Shown: positions 41,870 to 57,041, counted from the stretch's first letter. The stretch: DNA of 64,000 nucleotides from Pseudomonas oleovorans subsp. oleovorans (GCF_002197815.1 NZ_NIUB01000002.1:1-64000); one strand, 5' to 3'. Numbers and translations: made by a program. Notes: generated by a model from the letters alone, not told the origin.

Positions 41870-42820
41870 TCAGGCGATGCCGTAGCTCATCAGACGGTCA
41901 TAACGACGCTTGAGCAGCGTTTCGGTGTCATACTTCTGCAGGCTGGCCAGTTGCTTGGTCAGCTCCTGGCGGATCGACTCGGAAGCCGCAGCCGGATCGC
42001 GGTGTGCGCCGCCCAGTGGCTCGGCGATGACCTGATCGACGATACCCAGATCCTTCAGGCGCTCGGCGGTGATGCCCATGGCTTCAGCGGCATCCGGCGC
42101 CTTCTCGGCGGTACGCCACAGGATCGAGGCGCAGCCTTCCGGCGAGATCACCGAATAGGTGGAGTACTGCAACATGTTGAGCTGGTCGCAAACACCGATG
42201 GCCAGTGCACCACCGGAACCACCCTCACCGATAACGGTGGCGATGATCGGGGTTTTCAGGCGCGCCATCACCCGCAGGTTCCAGGCGATGGCCTCGCTCT
42301 GGCCGCGCTCCTCGGCATCGATACCCGGGTAGGCACCGGGGGTGTCGATGAAGGTGAGAATCGGCATCTTGAAGCGTTCGGCCATTTCCATCAGGCGGCA
42401 GGCTTTGCGATAGCCTTCCGGGCGCGGCATGCCAAAATTACGGCGCACCTTCTCGCGCACCTCACGGCCTTTCTGGTGGCCGATGATCATCACCGGCTGA
42501 TCACCCAGACGGGCAATGCCACCGACGATGGCGGCATCGTCGGAGAAGTGCCGGTCGCCGTGCAGTTCATCGAACTCGGTGAAGATGTGCTGGATGTAAT
42601 CCAGGGTATACGGGCGGCGCGGATGGCGTGCCAACTGGGCGATCTGCCAACTGGTCAGGTTGCCGAAGATGCTTTCGGTCAGTGCGCTGCTCTTGTCCTG
42701 CAGGCGGGCAATCTCGTCGCCGATGTTCAGCGAATTGTCATTACCAACCAGGCGTAGCTCTTCGATCTTGGCTTGCAGGTCGGCGATCGGCTGTTCGAAA
42801 TCGAGGAAATTCGGGTTCAT
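41870..42820 (-). CDS. accA: acetyl-CoA carboxylase carboxyltransferase subunit alpha
   Basis: A 316-residue subunit which, with AccD, moves the carboxyl group from biotin to acetyl-CoA, the first step of fatty-acid synthesis. [22 protein letters not shown] starts the family; [47 protein letters not shown] and [23 protein letters not shown] form the CoA and oxyanion regions, noted here in parts. The start at 42820 is preferred over in-frame upstream starts. It follows dnaE on the same strand. Confidence 0.97.
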   Translation of the reverse strand: MNPNFLDFEQPIADLQAKIEELRLVGNDNSLNIGDEIARLQDKSSALTESIFGNLTSWQIAQLARHPRRPYTLDYIQHIFTEFDELHGDRHFSDDAAIVGGIARLGDQPVMIIGHQKGREVREKVRRNFGMPRPEGYRKACRLMEMAERFKMPILTFIDTPGAYPGIDAEERGQSEAIAWNLRVMARLKTPIIATVIGEGGSGGALAIGVCDQLNMLQYSTYSVISPEGCASILWRTAEKAPDAAEAMGITAERLKDLGIVDQVIAEPLGGAHRDPAAASESIRQELTKQLASLQKYDTETLLKRRYDRLMSYGIA

Positions 42821-42957
42821 AGTCATCCGTCTTGCGTCGACGGCCAAGTGGCCGGGGAGCTGTATCCATTAGGCGCCATACCTTAAGGGATAGGGCGCAG
42901 CGGGTCGACACCCTCGGGTGCCTTTGCTGTCACGAAGAGGAAATTCCCTCTCGTATA

Positions 42958-46488
<3,531 letters not shown>

Positions 46489-46559
46489 GGGCGGCCTTGC
46501 AGGTGAAAACGACAAAGCGCGGATTGTAGCCTAAGAGGGTCTGGCTTAGGGCCAGAGGT

Positions 46560-47186
46560 TCAGATCGGGGCTGCGATGCAATCGACAGCTACAGGCTCGA
46601 GCAACGCACGCACCGGTGCGAAGGAACGCCGATGAATAGGCGTCGGCCCCAGGCGCTGCAGGGCTTCTAGGTGAACGGGCGTGGGATAGCCCTTGTGGCC
46701 AGCGATGCCGTAACCGGGATAGAGGCGATCCATCTCCACCATCTCGCGGTCGCGACTGACCTTGGCCAGAATAGATGCCGCAGCGATGGCCGGCACCCGA
46801 CTGTCGCCCTTGACCACCGGGGCACTGGGCACCGCCAGTTTCGGACAACGGTTGCCGTCGATCAGCGCCAACTTGGGCGTCACGCTCAAGCCTTCGACGG
46901 CACGCTGCATCGCCAGCATGGTGGCATGCAGGATATTCAGCTGGTCGATCTCCTCCACCTCGGCGCGGGCGATGCACCAGGCCAGGGCCTTCTCGCGAAT
47001 CTCATCGAACAACACCGCGCGACGCGCCTCGGAAAGCTTCTTCGAGTCATTCAGGCCAAGAATCGGCCGCGCCGGGTCGAGGATCACCGCCGCCGTGACC
47101 ACCGCACCGCAGAGCGGGCCACGACCGACCTCGTCAACCCCCGCGACCAGTTCCTCAACCAGCGTGAAGTCGAGCCCCAGCTGCAT
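46560..47186 (-). CDS. rnhB: ribonuclease HII
   Basis: A 208-residue enzyme that cuts RNA in RNA-DNA hybrids, including single ribonucleotides in DNA. The metal-binding acidic residues appear in [23 protein letters not shown] (Asp-Glu) and in [10 protein letters not shown] and [23 protein letters not shown]. The start overlaps the lpxB stop by one base, so it is part of the lpx run. Confidence 0.96.
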   Translation of the reverse strand: MQLGLDFTLVEELVAGVDEVGRGPLCGAVVTAAVILDPARPILGLNDSKKLSEARRAVLFDEIREKALAWCIARAEVEEIDQLNILHATMLAMQRAVEGLSVTPKLALIDGNRCPKLAVPSAPVVKGDSRVPAIAAASILAKVSRDREMVEMDRLYPGYGIAGHKGYPTPVHLEALQRLGPTPIHRRSFAPVRALLEPVAVDCIAAPI

Positions 47187-48319
47187 CAGTCGCGCTCGGC
47201 CAGCTTGAGCACCGCGTCAGCCGCCGATACCGAGGCATCACGGCGCAGCGCGCGATGGATCAGATCAAAGCCCTCGGTCTGCACCTGACCACCGTCGATC
47301 AACGGCGCAACGGCCTGGGCCAAAGCCTCGGGAGTCGCCGCATCCTGAATCAGCTCAGGTACCAGCAGGCGCTCGGCCAGCAGATTGGGCAGCGAGATAT
47401 AGGGGCTCTTCACCAGGCGTTTGAGGACGCGATAGGTCAGTGGCGCTACGCGGTACGCCACCACCATCGGCCGCTTGTACAGCAGCGCTTCCAGGGTCGC
47501 GGTACCCGAAGCGATCAACACCGCATCGCAGGCAGCCAGCGCTTCATGGGAGCGGCCATTGAGCAGCGTCAGCGGCAAATCACGCCCGGCCAGCATCTGT
47601 TCCAACTGCTCGCGGCGCTCGGGCGTGGCGCAAGGCAGCAGGAAATGAATCCCCGGACGCAGTGCGCGCAGACGAATCGCCGCATCGAGAAACAGCTCAC
47701 CGAGACGCGCGACTTCACCACCACGACTGCCGGGCATCAGGGCCACTACCGGCTCGTCCTGTGGTAGATCCAGCGCCTCGCGCGCAGCAGCACGATCAGC
47801 TTGCTGCGGAATCGCATCGGCCAGCGGATGACCAACGAAGCGCACCGGCACCTGATGCTCGTCGTAAAACTGCGCCTCGAACGGGAACAGGGTCAGCATC
47901 AGGTCGCAGGCTTCGCGAATCTTCAGCACGCGCTTCTGCCGCCAGGCCCAGACCGAGGGGCTGACGTAGTGCACGGTCTTGATTCCGGCACGGCGCAGCT
48001 TGAGCTCCAGGCCCAGGTTGAAATCGGGTGCATCGATGCCGATGAACACGTCCGGTTTGGCAGCAATCAGCTCGCGAGCCAGTTGACGACGGCGGCGGAG
48101 CAACTCGAACAGACGGCCAAGCACCTCGACCAAGCCCATCACGGCCAGGCGCTCCATCGGGAAAAAGGATTTAAGGCCTTCGGCCTCCATGCGCGCGCCG
48201 CCAACACCAATGAACTCGGCATCCGGATGGCGCTGTTTGATGGCCTGCATCAGGCCGCAGCCGAGGATGTCACCGGACGCCTCACCGGCGACCAGTGCGA
48301 CGCGAATAGGTCTGCTCAT
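47186..48319 (-). CDS. lpxB: lipid-A-disaccharide synthase
   Basis: A 377-residue GT19 glycosyltransferase that joins lipid X and UDP-diacylglucosamine. [23 protein letters not shown] starts the family; [61 protein letters not shown] and [24 protein letters not shown], each noted in part, cover the donor site. It lies five bases after lpxA and overlaps rnhB. Confidence 0.97.
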   Translation of the reverse strand: MSRPIRVALVAGEASGDILGCGLMQAIKQRHPDAEFIGVGGARMEAEGLKSFFPMERLAVMGLVEVLGRLFELLRRRRQLARELIAAKPDVFIGIDAPDFNLGLELKLRRAGIKTVHYVSPSVWAWRQKRVLKIREACDLMLTLFPFEAQFYDEHQVPVRFVGHPLADAIPQQADRAAAREALDLPQDEPVVALMPGSRGGEVARLGELFLDAAIRLRALRPGIHFLLPCATPERREQLEQMLAGRDLPLTLLNGRSHEALAACDAVLIASGTATLEALLYKRPMVVAYRVAPLTYRVLKRLVKSPYISLPNLLAERLLVPELIQDAATPEALAQAVAPLIDGGQVQTEGFDLIHRALRRDASVSAADAVLKLAERD

Positions 48320-48324
48320 AGGTA

Positions 48325-49101
48325 TCAGCGCGTGATACCGCGCGTGGAAGCCTGAATCGAATCACGGAAAATCGCCACTTCCGGGAACTGCGCAGCGGAC
48401 TCGGCCAGCTCGGCCAGTGCCTGCTCGACGGTCAGCCCCTGGCGATAGACCAGCTTGTAGCCCTTGCGCAGGGCAGCGATGGCCTCGGCGGAGAAACCAC
48501 GCCGGCGCATGCCCTCGAAGTTCATGCTGCGCGCCTCGGCCGGGTTACCGAACACGGTGACAAAGGCCGGCACATCCTTGCCAATGGCGGTGCCCATACC
48601 GGAAAAGCTGTGCGCACCGATGCGGCAGAACTGGTGAACCAGGGTGTAACCGGACAAGATCGCCCAGTCATCGACCCAGACATGGCCAGCCAGGGCGGTG
48701 TTGTTGACCAGAATGCAATGGTTACCGATCACACTGTCATGGCCGATATGGGCATAAGCCATGATCAGGTTATGGTCGCCAATGGTGGTTTCACTGCGAT
48801 CCTGTACGGTCCCGCGGTGAATGGTGACGCCTTCGCGAATGGTGTTGTGATCGCCGATCACCAGGCGAGTGAGCTCACCTTTGTACTTCAGGTCCGGCGT
48901 ATCTTCACCGATCGAAGAAAACTGGTAGATGCGGTTGTGCTTGCCAATCACGGTCGGTCCCTTGAGCACGACGTGCGGACCGATGACTGTACCCTCGCCA
49001 ATTTCCACATCGGCACCAACAATGCTCCAAGGGCCAACGACAACGTCGTCAGCCAATCTGGCACTGGGGTCGATGATCGCGCGTGGGTCAATCAAACTCA
49101 T
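48325..49101 (-). CDS. lpxA: UDP-N-acetylglucosamine acyltransferase LpxA
   Basis: A 258-residue trimeric enzyme for the first step of lipid A synthesis. Hexapeptide repeats of the left-handed beta helix ([47 protein letters not shown]) run to about residue 190, with the catalytic histidine region [20 protein letters not shown]. The helical C-terminal tail has [20 protein letters not shown]. It overlaps fabZ by four bases. Confidence 0.97.
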   Translation of the reverse strand: MSLIDPRAIIDPSARLADDVVVGPWSIVGADVEIGEGTVIGPHVVLKGPTVIGKHNRIYQFSSIGEDTPDLKYKGELTRLVIGDHNTIREGVTIHRGTVQDRSETTIGDHNLIMAYAHIGHDSVIGNHCILVNNTALAGHVWVDDWAILSGYTLVHQFCRIGAHSFSGMGTAIGKDVPAFVTVFGNPAEARSMNFEGMRRRGFSAEAIAALRKGYKLVYRQGLTVEQALAELAESAAQFPEVAIFRDSIQASTRGITR

Positions 49102-49538
49102 AGCTTGCGTTCCGCACAGATGATTTCAGCGGAGCAGACTTCCTTGCCATCGACAGTGGCGCGGCACTCGAATTTCCAGATGCTGCGACGGTCGCTCAGA
49201 TACTTGGCTTCCAGCGTAAGCTGATCACCCGGCAGCACCGGCGAACGGAAGCGCAGCTTGTCGGAACCGACGAAGTAATACAGGGTGCCATCGGCCGGCT
49301 TCACGCCCATCATCTTGAAACCGAGGATACCGGCAGCCTGGGCCATGGCCTCGATGATCAGCACGCCCGGCATGATCGGGTGCTCGGGGAAGTGACCGTT
49401 GAAGAATGGCTCGTTGATGCTGACATTCTTATAGGCGCGAATCTGCTTGCCTTCGACGTCCAGGTCCACCACACGATCCACCAGCAGGAACGGATAGCGG
49501 TGCGGCAAATATTCACGAATTTCGTTGATGTCCATCAT
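49098..49538 (-). CDS. fabZ: 3-hydroxyacyl-ACP dehydratase FabZ
   Basis: A 146-residue hot-dog-fold enzyme that removes water from 3-hydroxyacyl-ACP in fatty-acid elongation, competing with LpxA and LpxD for substrate. The catalytic histidine is in [24 protein letters not shown] and the acid lies in the same helix. [17 protein letters not shown] is the family start. Two ATGs are adjacent. A terminator-like hairpin separates it from lpxD upstream. Confidence 0.97.
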   Translation of the reverse strand: MMDINEIREYLPHRYPFLLVDRVVDLDVEGKQIRAYKNVSINEPFFNGHFPEHPIMPGVLIIEAMAQAAGILGFKMMGVKPADGTLYYFVGSDKLRFRSPVLPGDQLTLEAKYLSDRRSIWKFECRATVDGKEVCSAEIICAERKL

Positions 49539-49552
49539 GTCCGGTTAAGCCT

Positions 49553-49587
49553 GAAAGAAAAGAAAAGAGCACGGCCACGCCGTGCTC
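49553..49587 (-). terminator. terminator-like hairpin between lpxD and fabZ
   Basis: On the minus strand GAGCACGGC pairs perfectly with GCCGTGCTC around GTG, and TTTTCTTTTCTTTC follows. It begins at the last two bases of the lpxD stop codon. By shape it is a strong intrinsic terminator although it lies inside a co-directional essential gene run. Confidence 0.8.
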
Positions 49588-50641
49588 AGGCATCAGATGA
49601 GACGTTTGCCGTCTGGGTCACGGCGGCCAGCTGTTTTTCCAGCTCACGCAGTCGCTTGGCCATATCGTCCAACTGACGAATACGGGCTGCACTCTTCTTC
49701 CACTCGCCCGCCGGTTGCATGGCAGTGCCTGAAGAATAGGCGCCCGGCTCGGTGATCGAGCGAGTCACCATGGTCATACCGGTGACGAAGACGTTGTCGC
49801 ACACCTCGATATGGCCAACCATGCCCACACCGCCGGCGATCATGCAGTTCTTGCCGATCTTGGTGCTGCCGGAAATACCGCAGCAGCCGGCCATGGCGGT
49901 GTTGTCACCGATCTGCACGTTGTGCGCGATCATGATCTGGTTATCCAGCTTCACGCCATTACCGATCAGGGTATCGGACAGCGCACCGCGATCCACCGTG
50001 GTGTTGGCGCCGATCTCGACATCATCACCGATGGTCACCCCACCGATCTGTGCGATCTTCTGCCAGACGCCCTTTTCGTTGGCGAAACCGAAGCCTTCGC
50101 CACCGATCACCGCGCCGGACTGGATTACTACACGCTTGCCGATTTTCACGTCGTGATACAGCGTCACACGTGGTGCCAGCCACCCGCCCTCACCGATCTC
50201 GCTACGCGCACCGACCACGCAATGGGCGCCGATACTGACATCGGCAGCAATACGGGCACCGCTCTCGATCACGGCATAAGGGCCGATGCTGGCACTCGGA
50301 TCGACCTGAGCATCAGCGGCGACCTGAGCAGTCGCATGGATGCCGGCAGCAGCCCTGGGTTTGGGATCGAACAGGTGCGAAAGCTGGGCGTAAGCCAGAT
50401 AGGGATTGGCCACGATCAGGGCATCACCGGCGTAGCCTTCGGCATCTTCGGCAGTCAGCAACACGGCACCGGCCTGAGTCTGCGCCAGGTACTTGCGGTA
50501 CTGGGCATTGGCCAGAAAGCTCAACTGTTCGGGCCTGGCCTCCTGCAAGGTGGCCAGGCCCGTGATGACCTTGCCTTCGGCGCCACGCAGGGTAGCGCCC
50601 AGGCGCTCGGCCAGCTGGCCGAGGGTAAATGTCGCAGTCAT
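49586..50641 (-). CDS. lpxD: UDP-3-O-acylglucosamine N-acyltransferase LpxD
   Basis: A 351-residue trimeric acyltransferase for the third step of lipid A synthesis. An N-terminal uridine-binding domain ([19 protein letters not shown] to about residue 100) precedes hexapeptide repeats such as [20 protein letters not shown] and [20 protein letters not shown], the latter holding the catalytic histidine. The helical C-terminus with [15 protein letters not shown] ends it. It starts two bases after skp. Confidence 0.97.
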   Translation of the reverse strand: MTATFTLGQLAERLGATLRGAEGKVITGLATLQEARPEQLSFLANAQYRKYLAQTQAGAVLLTAEDAEGYAGDALIVANPYLAYAQLSHLFDPKPRAAAGIHATAQVAADAQVDPSASIGPYAVIESGARIAADVSIGAHCVVGARSEIGEGGWLAPRVTLYHDVKIGKRVVIQSGAVIGGEGFGFANEKGVWQKIAQIGGVTIGDDVEIGANTTVDRGALSDTLIGNGVKLDNQIMIAHNVQIGDNTAMAGCCGISGSTKIGKNCMIAGGVGMVGHIEVCDNVFVTGMTMVTRSITEPGAYSSGTAMQPAGEWKKSAARIRQLDDMAKRLRELEKQLAAVTQTANVSSDA

Positions 50642-50643
50642 GC

Positions 50644-51147
50644 TCAGCGCATCTGATTCATGCGTTCGATGACCTGGCGAGTGATGTCGAACTGAGGTTT
50701 GACATCAATCACCGCACCGCGCTCGAGCACCAGGTCGAAGTTACCGTTCTTGATCACTTCTTCGACGGCCTTGTCCAGGTTCGGCTTGAGCTTGGCGAGC
50801 ATCTCACGATCAGCGATGGCCTTGGCTTCGTTCAGCTCCTTGGACTGGAACTGGAAGTCACGAGCCTTCTGCTTGAACTCGAGCTCAAGACGCTCGCGTT
50901 CGGCCTGCTGCATCTTCTCGCCGTCCTTGACCATGCGATCCTGAATGCGCTTGGCATCGCTTTCCAGGGTCTTGAGCTTGTTCAGCTGCGGGCCGAACTT
51001 CTTCTCGGCATCGACGGCGTAGCGCTTGGCTGCATCCGACTCGAGCAGCGCCATCTGATAGTTCAGCACCGCGATCTTCATCTCGGCGAACGCCGGAGTG
51101 GCGATCAGGGCGGCGGTGAACAGAACCAGTTGAGTCAACTTACGCAC
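50644..51147 (-). CDS. skp: periplasmic chaperone Skp/OmpH
   Basis: A 167-residue trimeric chaperone that carries unfolded outer-membrane proteins. The signal peptide [21 protein letters not shown] is followed by [20 protein letters not shown]. The middle is a long charged coiled coil ([20 protein letters not shown] onward), with the family end [15 protein letters not shown]. The GTG at 51147 has AGGAG eight bases upstream and gives the best signal peptide; an upstream TTG at 51165 is unlikely. It lies just behind bamA. Confidence 0.94.
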   Translation of the reverse strand: MRKLTQLVLFTAALIATPAFAEMKIAVLNYQMALLESDAAKRYAVDAEKKFGPQLNKLKTLESDAKRIQDRMVKDGEKMQQAERERLELEFKQKARDFQFQSKELNEAKAIADREMLAKLKPNLDKAVEEVIKNGNFDLVLERGAVIDVKPQFDITRQVIERMNQMR

Positions 51148-51191
51148 AATGCACTCCTGCAACAAAACTGTTGGCTTTCGGTGAATGACTT

Positions 51192-53552
51192 TTAGAAGGT
51201 CTGGCCCAGGGAGAACTGGAATACCTGGGTATCGGCATCATCCGGTTTCTTGATCGGCATGGCCAGGCTGAAACTCAGCGGACCGAGCGCAGTGATCCAG
51301 GTCAGACCAACACCCACGGAGCTTGCCAGGTTGCTGAAATCGATGTCGCAGCTGTCGCTGAGCTTCTTCTGGCTGGACGAGCAGTTGGTGTCGAAGACGT
51401 TACCCACATCCCAGAACAATGCGGTACGCAACGAGCGTTGATCCTTGACGAACGGCAGCGGGAAGAGCATCTCGACGCCCCCCTGCACCAGAACGTTACC
51501 ACCGAACGGCAACGGATCTTGATCCGGGTCGCGCAGGGTACCTGGTTTGTTGCCGCTGCTCGGCGTGCTGCGTGGACCGAGGCTGCTGTCCTTGAAGCCA
51601 CGAACCGAGTTGAAACCACCGGCGTAGTAGTGCTCGTAGAACGGCAGTTCGGCCGTAGAGCCATAACTGTCGCCATAACCTAGCTGGGTATGGAAGCGCA
51701 GCGTATAGTTGTCACTGAGCGGAGTGAACACCTGACCACGGTAGTCGAGCTTGTAGAACGACAGGTCGCTACCCGGGATGGTGGTTTCCAGCACCAGGCT
51801 CTGCGAGTGACCACGGTTGGCCAGCACACCACGGTTCAGGGTCGATTCGGACCAGCCGATGGAGCCCTTGAAGTTCAGGTAGCTGTCGCCTTCGGCTTCG
51901 ATGAAGTCGAAGATTTCGTCGACGGTGTAACGACCGGTGTCGATGCTGTCCTGCTGAACGGTCAGGCCATAGGTCAGGCGCGAAGTCTCGCTGATCGGAT
52001 AGCCGATATTGACGCCTGCACCCAGGCTGTCTACCGAGTAGCTGGAAACGTCGACATCGAGTTCATCGTAGTCGGTGGTGCGGTAGAAGGCGTTGTAACC
52101 CAGGCTGACGCCGTCGACGGTCCAGTAGGGGTCAACAAAGCCGAAACTGTAGCGGGTCTGGTATTCACTGCGGGTCAGACCGATGCTGACGCGGTTACCG
52201 GTACCCAGGAAGTTGTTCTGGCTGATCGAACCACCGAGGATCAGACCGGCGTTCTGGGCGAAACCGACGCTGGCAGTGATGGAGCCTGACGGCTGCTCTT
52301 CGACGCTATAGTTGACGTCGATCTGGTCATCGGTGCCCGGCACCTGCGGGGTTTCGACATTGACTTCCTTGAAGAAGCCCAGACGCTCGAGGCGGGTCTT
52401 GGACTGATCGATCAGGTAGGTCGAGGCCCAGCCGCCTTCCATCTGGCGCATTTCGCGGCGCAGCACTTCGTCTTCGGATTTGGTATTGCCACGGAAGTTG
52501 ATGCGGTTGACGTAGGCACGCTTGCCCGGATCGACGAAGAAGGTGATGGAAACGGTGTTGTCCTCGTCGTGCGCTTCCGGCACGCCGTTGACGTTGGCGA
52601 AGGTGTAACCCTCATTACCCAGACGACGGGTGATCAGCTCGCTGGTGGTGGTCATGATCTTGCGCGAGAACACCTGACCTTCCTGAACCAGCAGCAGTGC
52701 ACGCACGTCTTCTTCCGGCACCTTAAGGTCACCGGAAAGCTTCACGTCACGGACACTGTACTTCTCGCCCTCTTCGACGTTGACGGTGATGTAGACGTGC
52801 TTCTTGTCCGGGGTAATGGATACCTGGGTGGAGCTGATATCCATGTTGATGTAGCCGCGATCCAGGTAGTAGGAACGCAGACGTTCGAGGTCACCGGACA
52901 GCTTTTCGCGGGCGTACTTGTCGTCGTTGCGGAAGAAGGACAGCCAGTTGGTGGTCTTCAACTCGAACAGATCGGAGAGTTCTTCATCCGTGAAAACCGT
53001 GTTGCCGACCACGTTGATGTGGGAAATGGCAGCAACGGTGCCTTCGTTGATGGTGATTTTCAACGCCACGCGGTTACGCGGCTGCGGAATCACTTCGGCT
53101 TCGATCTCGGCCGAATAGCGACCCTGAGCGACATACTGGCGCTGCAGCTCGTTACGCACACCTTCGAGGGTGGCGCGCTGGAAGATTTCACCCTCGGCCA
53201 GACCGGACTGATTCAGACCCTTGAGCAGATCTTCGGTAGTGATGGCCTTGTTGCCTTCGATCTCGATGCCGGAGATGGAGGGACGCTCGACCACGGTAAC
53301 CACCAGCACGTCGCCATCGCGGCCGAGCTGAATGTCCTGGAAGAAGCCGGTGCGGAACAGCGAGCGAGTAGCGTCGACCAACTGGCGATCATCGACCTGT
53401 TCGCCCACATTGAGCGGCAATGCGCCGAACACACTGCCCGCGGACACCCGCTGCAATCCGTTGACGCGTATATCGGAGATGGTGAAGGACTCGGCGTGAA
53501 CTTCGGCGATCATCAATGCGGACAGTACCGCAGGTAGCAGCAGACGTTTCAT
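51192..53552 (-). CDS. bamA: outer membrane assembly factor BamA
   Basis: A 786-residue essential beta-barrel insertase. The signal peptide (MKRLLLPAVLSALMIAEVHA) leads into five POTRA domains from SFTISDIRVNGLQRVSAGSV to about residue 420. The 16-strand barrel follows, with the loop-6 motif VRGFKDSSLGPR and the closing FQFSLGQTF, whose terminal phenylalanine fits outer-membrane proteins. Gene order rseP-bamA-skp-lpxD is the usual one. The start at 53552 fits the signal peptide. Confidence 0.98.
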   Translation of the reverse strand: MKRLLLPAVLSALMIAEVHAESFTISDIRVNGLQRVSAGSVFGALPLNVGEQVDDRQLVDATRSLFRTGFFQDIQLGRDGDVLVVTVVERPSISGIEIEGNKAITTEDLLKGLNQSGLAEGEIFQRATLEGVRNELQRQYVAQGRYSAEIEAEVIPQPRNRVALKITINEGTVAAISHINVVGNTVFTDEELSDLFELKTTNWLSFFRNDDKYAREKLSGDLERLRSYYLDRGYINMDISSTQVSITPDKKHVYITVNVEEGEKYSVRDVKLSGDLKVPEEDVRALLLVQEGQVFSRKIMTTTSELITRRLGNEGYTFANVNGVPEAHDEDNTVSITFFVDPGKRAYVNRINFRGNTKSEDEVLRREMRQMEGGWASTYLIDQSKTRLERLGFFKEVNVETPQVPGTDDQIDVNYSVEEQPSGSITASVGFAQNAGLILGGSISQNNFLGTGNRVSIGLTRSEYQTRYSFGFVDPYWTVDGVSLGYNAFYRTTDYDELDVDVSSYSVDSLGAGVNIGYPISETSRLTYGLTVQQDSIDTGRYTVDEIFDFIEAEGDSYLNFKGSIGWSESTLNRGVLANRGHSQSLVLETTIPGSDLSFYKLDYRGQVFTPLSDNYTLRFHTQLGYGDSYGSTAELPFYEHYYAGGFNSVRGFKDSSLGPRSTPSSGNKPGTLRDPDQDPLPFGGNVLVQGGVEMLFPLPFVKDQRSLRTALFWDVGNVFDTNCSSSQKKLSDSCDIDFSNLASSVGVGLTWITALGPLSFSLAMPIKKPDDADTQVFQFSLGQTF

Positions 53553-53637
53553 GAAGTCCTTTCTTATTCCAACTGACGATAAAAACTGCCGCTTAAGCGA
53601 CACTTCTTTTAAATCTTAAGAACGTATTCAGCAATGC

Positions 53638-54990
53638 TCACAGGCGGCTGAGGTCGTTGACCAGGGCGAGCAGCATGACCCCGATGACCAGACTGATGCC
53701 GATCTGCATCCCCCAACCCTGAACCCGCTCAGACAAGGGGCGACCACGCACCCACTCAACCAGATAAAACAGCAGATGCCCACCATCCAGTACAGGAATG
53801 GGCAACAGATTGAGAACCCCCAGGCTAATACTCAGATATGCAAGGAATTTTAGGAAATCCCCCAGCCCTGACTCAGCTGAAGCGCCCGCCACTTTAGCAA
53901 TGGTTATCGGCCCACTCAAGTTTTTTACCGAGAGCTCACCGAACAGCATTTTCTTCAGCGAATCGAGGGTCAGCACGCTCATGGACCAGGTTTGACGCAC
54001 GCCTTCGACTACGCCATCGAGCGGACCGTAGCGCACCTCGCGGAGCATCTCCGGCGGCCATTCGACGCCCTGAACGCCCGCGCCCAGGTAGCCGCTGCGA
54101 GCCTCACCCTCGCCACGCGACGCCAGGGTCAGCCTTACATCCTGCGCCTGCCCGTCGCGCTCGACACGCAGCGTGATCGTCTCGCCCGGCAACGCACGCA
54201 CACGATCGACCAGGTCTTGCCAGTCGGCCAGGGGCTCGCCATCGAGCGCCAGCAATCTGTCCCCTGCCTGCAGCCCTGCGGCGTGGGCAGGCCCCTTGGA
54301 GTCGACTTCAGCCAGAACCGGCTCCAGCACCGGACGCCATGGACGAATGCCCAGCGAACCAATCGGGTCCGGCTCGTCGACGCCGCGCAGCCAGTTGTCC
54401 AACTGCACCTGTTTTGGCATTTCGACGGTGGAGCCCGGCTCCAGCACGCGCAGATCGAGCGTGCCGCTCTCGCCCAGACGCCTGACCAGTTGCAGATTGA
54501 CCGCCGCCCAACCACTGGTGGCTTCACCATTGACCGCGACGATCTCCTGCCCGGCACGCAAGCCGGCCATCTCGGCCAGGCTGTCCGTCTGCACCGCACC
54601 AATGACGGGGCGCACCTGCTGACTGCCGAGCATGGCAACGAACCAGAAGAACAGCAGCGCCAACAGGAAATTGGCCAGCGGGCCGGCAGCGACGATAGCG
54701 ATGCGCTGGCGCACGCTCTTGCGATTGAACGATTGCTCGGCGAGCTCGGCCGGCACATCGCCCTCGCGCTCATCGAGCATCTTCACGTAGCCGCCCAGAG
54801 GAATGGCCGCTATGACGAACTCGGTACCCTGGCGGTCATGCCAACGCACCAGTGGCGTACCGAAGCCAACGGAGAAACGCAGCACCTTGACGCCGCAGCG
54901 GCGGGCTACCCAGAAGTGCCCGTACTCGTGAAAGGTCACCAGGACACCCAAGGCGATCAGGGTGCCAACCAGCATGTATAACCCACTCAT
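53638..54990 (-). CDS. rseP: site-2 protease RseP
   Basis: A 450-residue intramembrane zinc protease that cuts the anti-sigma factor (MucA in Pseudomonas) to release AlgU. The zinc motif HEYGH is at residues 21-25 in the first membrane helix. Two PDZ domains occupy roughly residues 115-310 (SLAEMAGLRAGQEIVAVNGE and PAHAAGLQAGDRLLALDGEP). LPIPVLDGGHLLFYLVEW gives the third zinc ligand. Length is normal. Confidence 0.97.
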   Translation of the reverse strand: MSGLYMLVGTLIALGVLVTFHEYGHFWVARRCGVKVLRFSVGFGTPLVRWHDRQGTEFVIAAIPLGGYVKMLDEREGDVPAELAEQSFNRKSVRQRIAIVAAGPLANFLLALLFFWFVAMLGSQQVRPVIGAVQTDSLAEMAGLRAGQEIVAVNGEATSGWAAVNLQLVRRLGESGTLDLRVLEPGSTVEMPKQVQLDNWLRGVDEPDPIGSLGIRPWRPVLEPVLAEVDSKGPAHAAGLQAGDRLLALDGEPLADWQDLVDRVRALPGETITLRVERDGQAQDVRLTLASRGEGEARSGYLGAGVQGVEWPPEMLREVRYGPLDGVVEGVRQTWSMSVLTLDSLKKMLFGELSVKNLSGPITIAKVAGASAESGLGDFLKFLAYLSISLGVLNLLPIPVLDGGHLLFYLVEWVRGRPLSERVQGWGMQIGISLVIGVMLLALVNDLSRL

Positions 54991-55044
54991 TTCACTTCTC
55001 CAGATGCTCAGGCACCGATACGCAACGGCCCTGCATAGCCGCGA

Positions 55045-56229
55045 TCAACGGCGCGCGAGCCACTGCTCGGCCAACTCACGCGCACGCCGGTCAGCGTCGA
55101 AAACAGCGTCGAGCGCTTCGACAGCCTGGACAGGCTGCGCGTTCAGTACGGACTCGATCATACCCGCGATATCGCTGAAACGGATGCGCCGTTGCAGGAA
55201 CGCCTCGACTGCCACCTCATTGGCCGCATTGAGCATCGCCGGTGCACTGCCGCCAGCCTGCGCCGCCTCGCGCGCCAGGCGCAGGCAGGGGAAGCGCTGC
55301 TCGTCGGGACGCTCGAAATCCAGGCGACCGACGGTGAACAGATCCAGCGGCGATACGCCTGAGTCGATACGCTCCGGCCAGGCCAAGGCGTGGGCAATCG
55401 GCGTGCGCATATCCGGATTGCCCAGTTGGGCCAGCACCGAACCGTCGATGTAATCGACCAGCGAGTGAATCACGCTCTGTCGGTGAATGACCACCTCGAT
55501 CTGCTCGGGGCGGGCATCGAACAGCCAGCAGGCCTCGATCATCTCCAGCCCCTTGTTCATCATGCTGGCCGAATCGACCGAAATCTTGCGCCCCATCGAC
55601 CAGTTGGGATGTGCACAGGCCTGTTCCGGCGTGACATGCTCCAGCTCAGCCAGAGGCGTCTCGCGGAATGGCCCGCCGGAAGCCGTCAACAGCACACGGC
55701 GCACGCCGACTGCCTGCAAACCGCGTGCATAGTCGCCGGGCAGACACTGGAAAATGGCGTTGTGCTCGCTGTCGATGGGCAGCAGCACCGCCCCGCTCTG
55801 CCTGACGGCCTGCATAAACAGGGCGCCAGACATCACCAACGCCTCCTTGTTGGCCAGCAGCACTTTCTTGCCGGCCTGCACCGCAGCCAGCGTCGGCCTG
55901 AGCCCGGCAGCACCAACAATGGCAGCCATCACGCAGTCGACGGCCGCATCCGCCGCAACCGCGCACAACCCCTCTTCGCCGACCAGCACCTCGGTCGCCA
56001 GCCCGGCGGCGCGCAGCCTGCCCTGCAGATCGAGCGCTGAACGGTCATCGTGCACTACCGCGTAGCGCGGACGATGCTGAACACATAACACCTGCAGCTC
56101 TGCCAGGCGGGAAAAACCGGTCAGGGCGAATACCTGATAGCGCTCAGGATGGCGCGCAATCACATCCAGCGTACTGAGGCCGATGGACCCCGTCGCCCCC
56201 AGCACGGTTACCTGCTGCACCGCGCTCAC
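55045..56229 (-). CDS. dxr: 1-deoxy-D-xylulose 5-phosphate reductoisomerase
   Basis: A 394-residue enzyme making methylerythritol phosphate, the committed MEP-pathway step. The NADPH loop [21 protein letters not shown] is at the start. Substrate and metal residues are in [28 protein letters not shown] and [21 protein letters not shown], each noted in part. The GTG at 56229 overlaps the cdsA stop (GTGA), as a coupled gene would; the longest frame begins eight codons earlier and is less likely. Confidence 0.96.
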   Translation of the reverse strand: MSAVQQVTVLGATGSIGLSTLDVIARHPERYQVFALTGFSRLAELQVLCVQHRPRYAVVHDDRSALDLQGRLRAAGLATEVLVGEEGLCAVAADAAVDCVMAAIVGAAGLRPTLAAVQAGKKVLLANKEALVMSGALFMQAVRQSGAVLLPIDSEHNAIFQCLPGDYARGLQAVGVRRVLLTASGGPFRETPLAELEHVTPEQACAHPNWSMGRKISVDSASMMNKGLEMIEACWLFDARPEQIEVVIHRQSVIHSLVDYIDGSVLAQLGNPDMRTPIAHALAWPERIDSGVSPLDLFTVGRLDFERPDEQRFPCLRLAREAAQAGGSAPAMLNAANEVAVEAFLQRRIRFSDIAGMIESVLNAQPVQAVEALDAVFDADRRARELAEQWLARR

Positions 56230-57041
56230 AGCGCGCCCCAGCCGGCGAGCCACAGCAATGTGGCAAACACGGGAATGGCCGCGGTAAGGCTGTCGATACG
56301 GTCCAGTACGCCACCATGACCCGGCAGCAGGTTACTGCTGTCCTTGATCCCGGATTGGCGCTTGAACATGCTCTCGGTCAGATCGCCAACCACGGAAATC
56401 AGTACGACCACAGCCGCACCCGCCATAGCCAGCAACAATTCCGTGACGGACCACTCCTGCTGCAGACCAACCAGAAAAGTGATCAGCAGACTGGCAGCAA
56501 GGCCGCCATACAGCCCTTCCCAGCTCTTGCCCGGGCTGACCTTGGGCGCCAGCTTGCGCTTGCCAAAGGTCTTGCCGGAAAAATAGGCGCCGATATCCGC
56601 CCCCCAGACCAGCACCATCACCGCGATGATCAGCGCATTGGCCTGCGGCCACTGCTTGAGCAGGATCAGCCCTTGCCAGGCCGGTAGCAGAATCAGCAAA
56701 CCAATCAGCAAACGTCCCGGCACACCGCCCCAGAGACGACTGCTATCGGGATAGGTCATTACCAGAAAGGTCGCGACCAACCACCACAGCACAGCCACCA
56801 CCAGCAGCAGCGGGGCAACGACCGGCACCATGTACAGCAAGCCGAGCAACACGGCCACTGCAGCTGCATAGGCCACACGCAGCGACTGCGCCTCGAAACC
56901 TGCCAGACGGGCCCATTCCCAGCCCCCCAGCGTGACCACCGCACCGATGAACAGGGCAAAGGCACCGCCATCGAGCAGAAAAAAACCGCCCAGGGCGATG
57001 GGCAACAGCACCAGCGCCGTGATGATTCGTTGTTTGAGCAT
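56226..57041 (-). CDS. cdsA: phosphatidate cytidylyltransferase
   Basis: A 271-residue inner-membrane enzyme making CDP-diacylglycerol from phosphatidate and CTP. About eight membrane helices are seen. The family signature near the C-terminus is [20 protein letters not shown] followed by [15 protein letters not shown]. It overlaps uppS by one base and dxr by four, so the three are tightly coupled. Confidence 0.96.
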   Translation of the reverse strand: MLKQRIITALVLLPIALGGFFLLDGGAFALFIGAVVTLGGWEWARLAGFEAQSLRVAYAAAVAVLLGLLYMVPVVAPLLLVVAVLWWLVATFLVMTYPDSSRLWGGVPGRLLIGLLILLPAWQGLILLKQWPQANALIIAVMVLVWGADIGAYFSGKTFGKRKLAPKVSPGKSWEGLYGGLAASLLITFLVGLQQEWSVTELLLAMAGAAVVVLISVVGDLTESMFKRQSGIKDSSNLLPGHGGVLDRIDSLTAAIPVFATLLWLAGWGAL

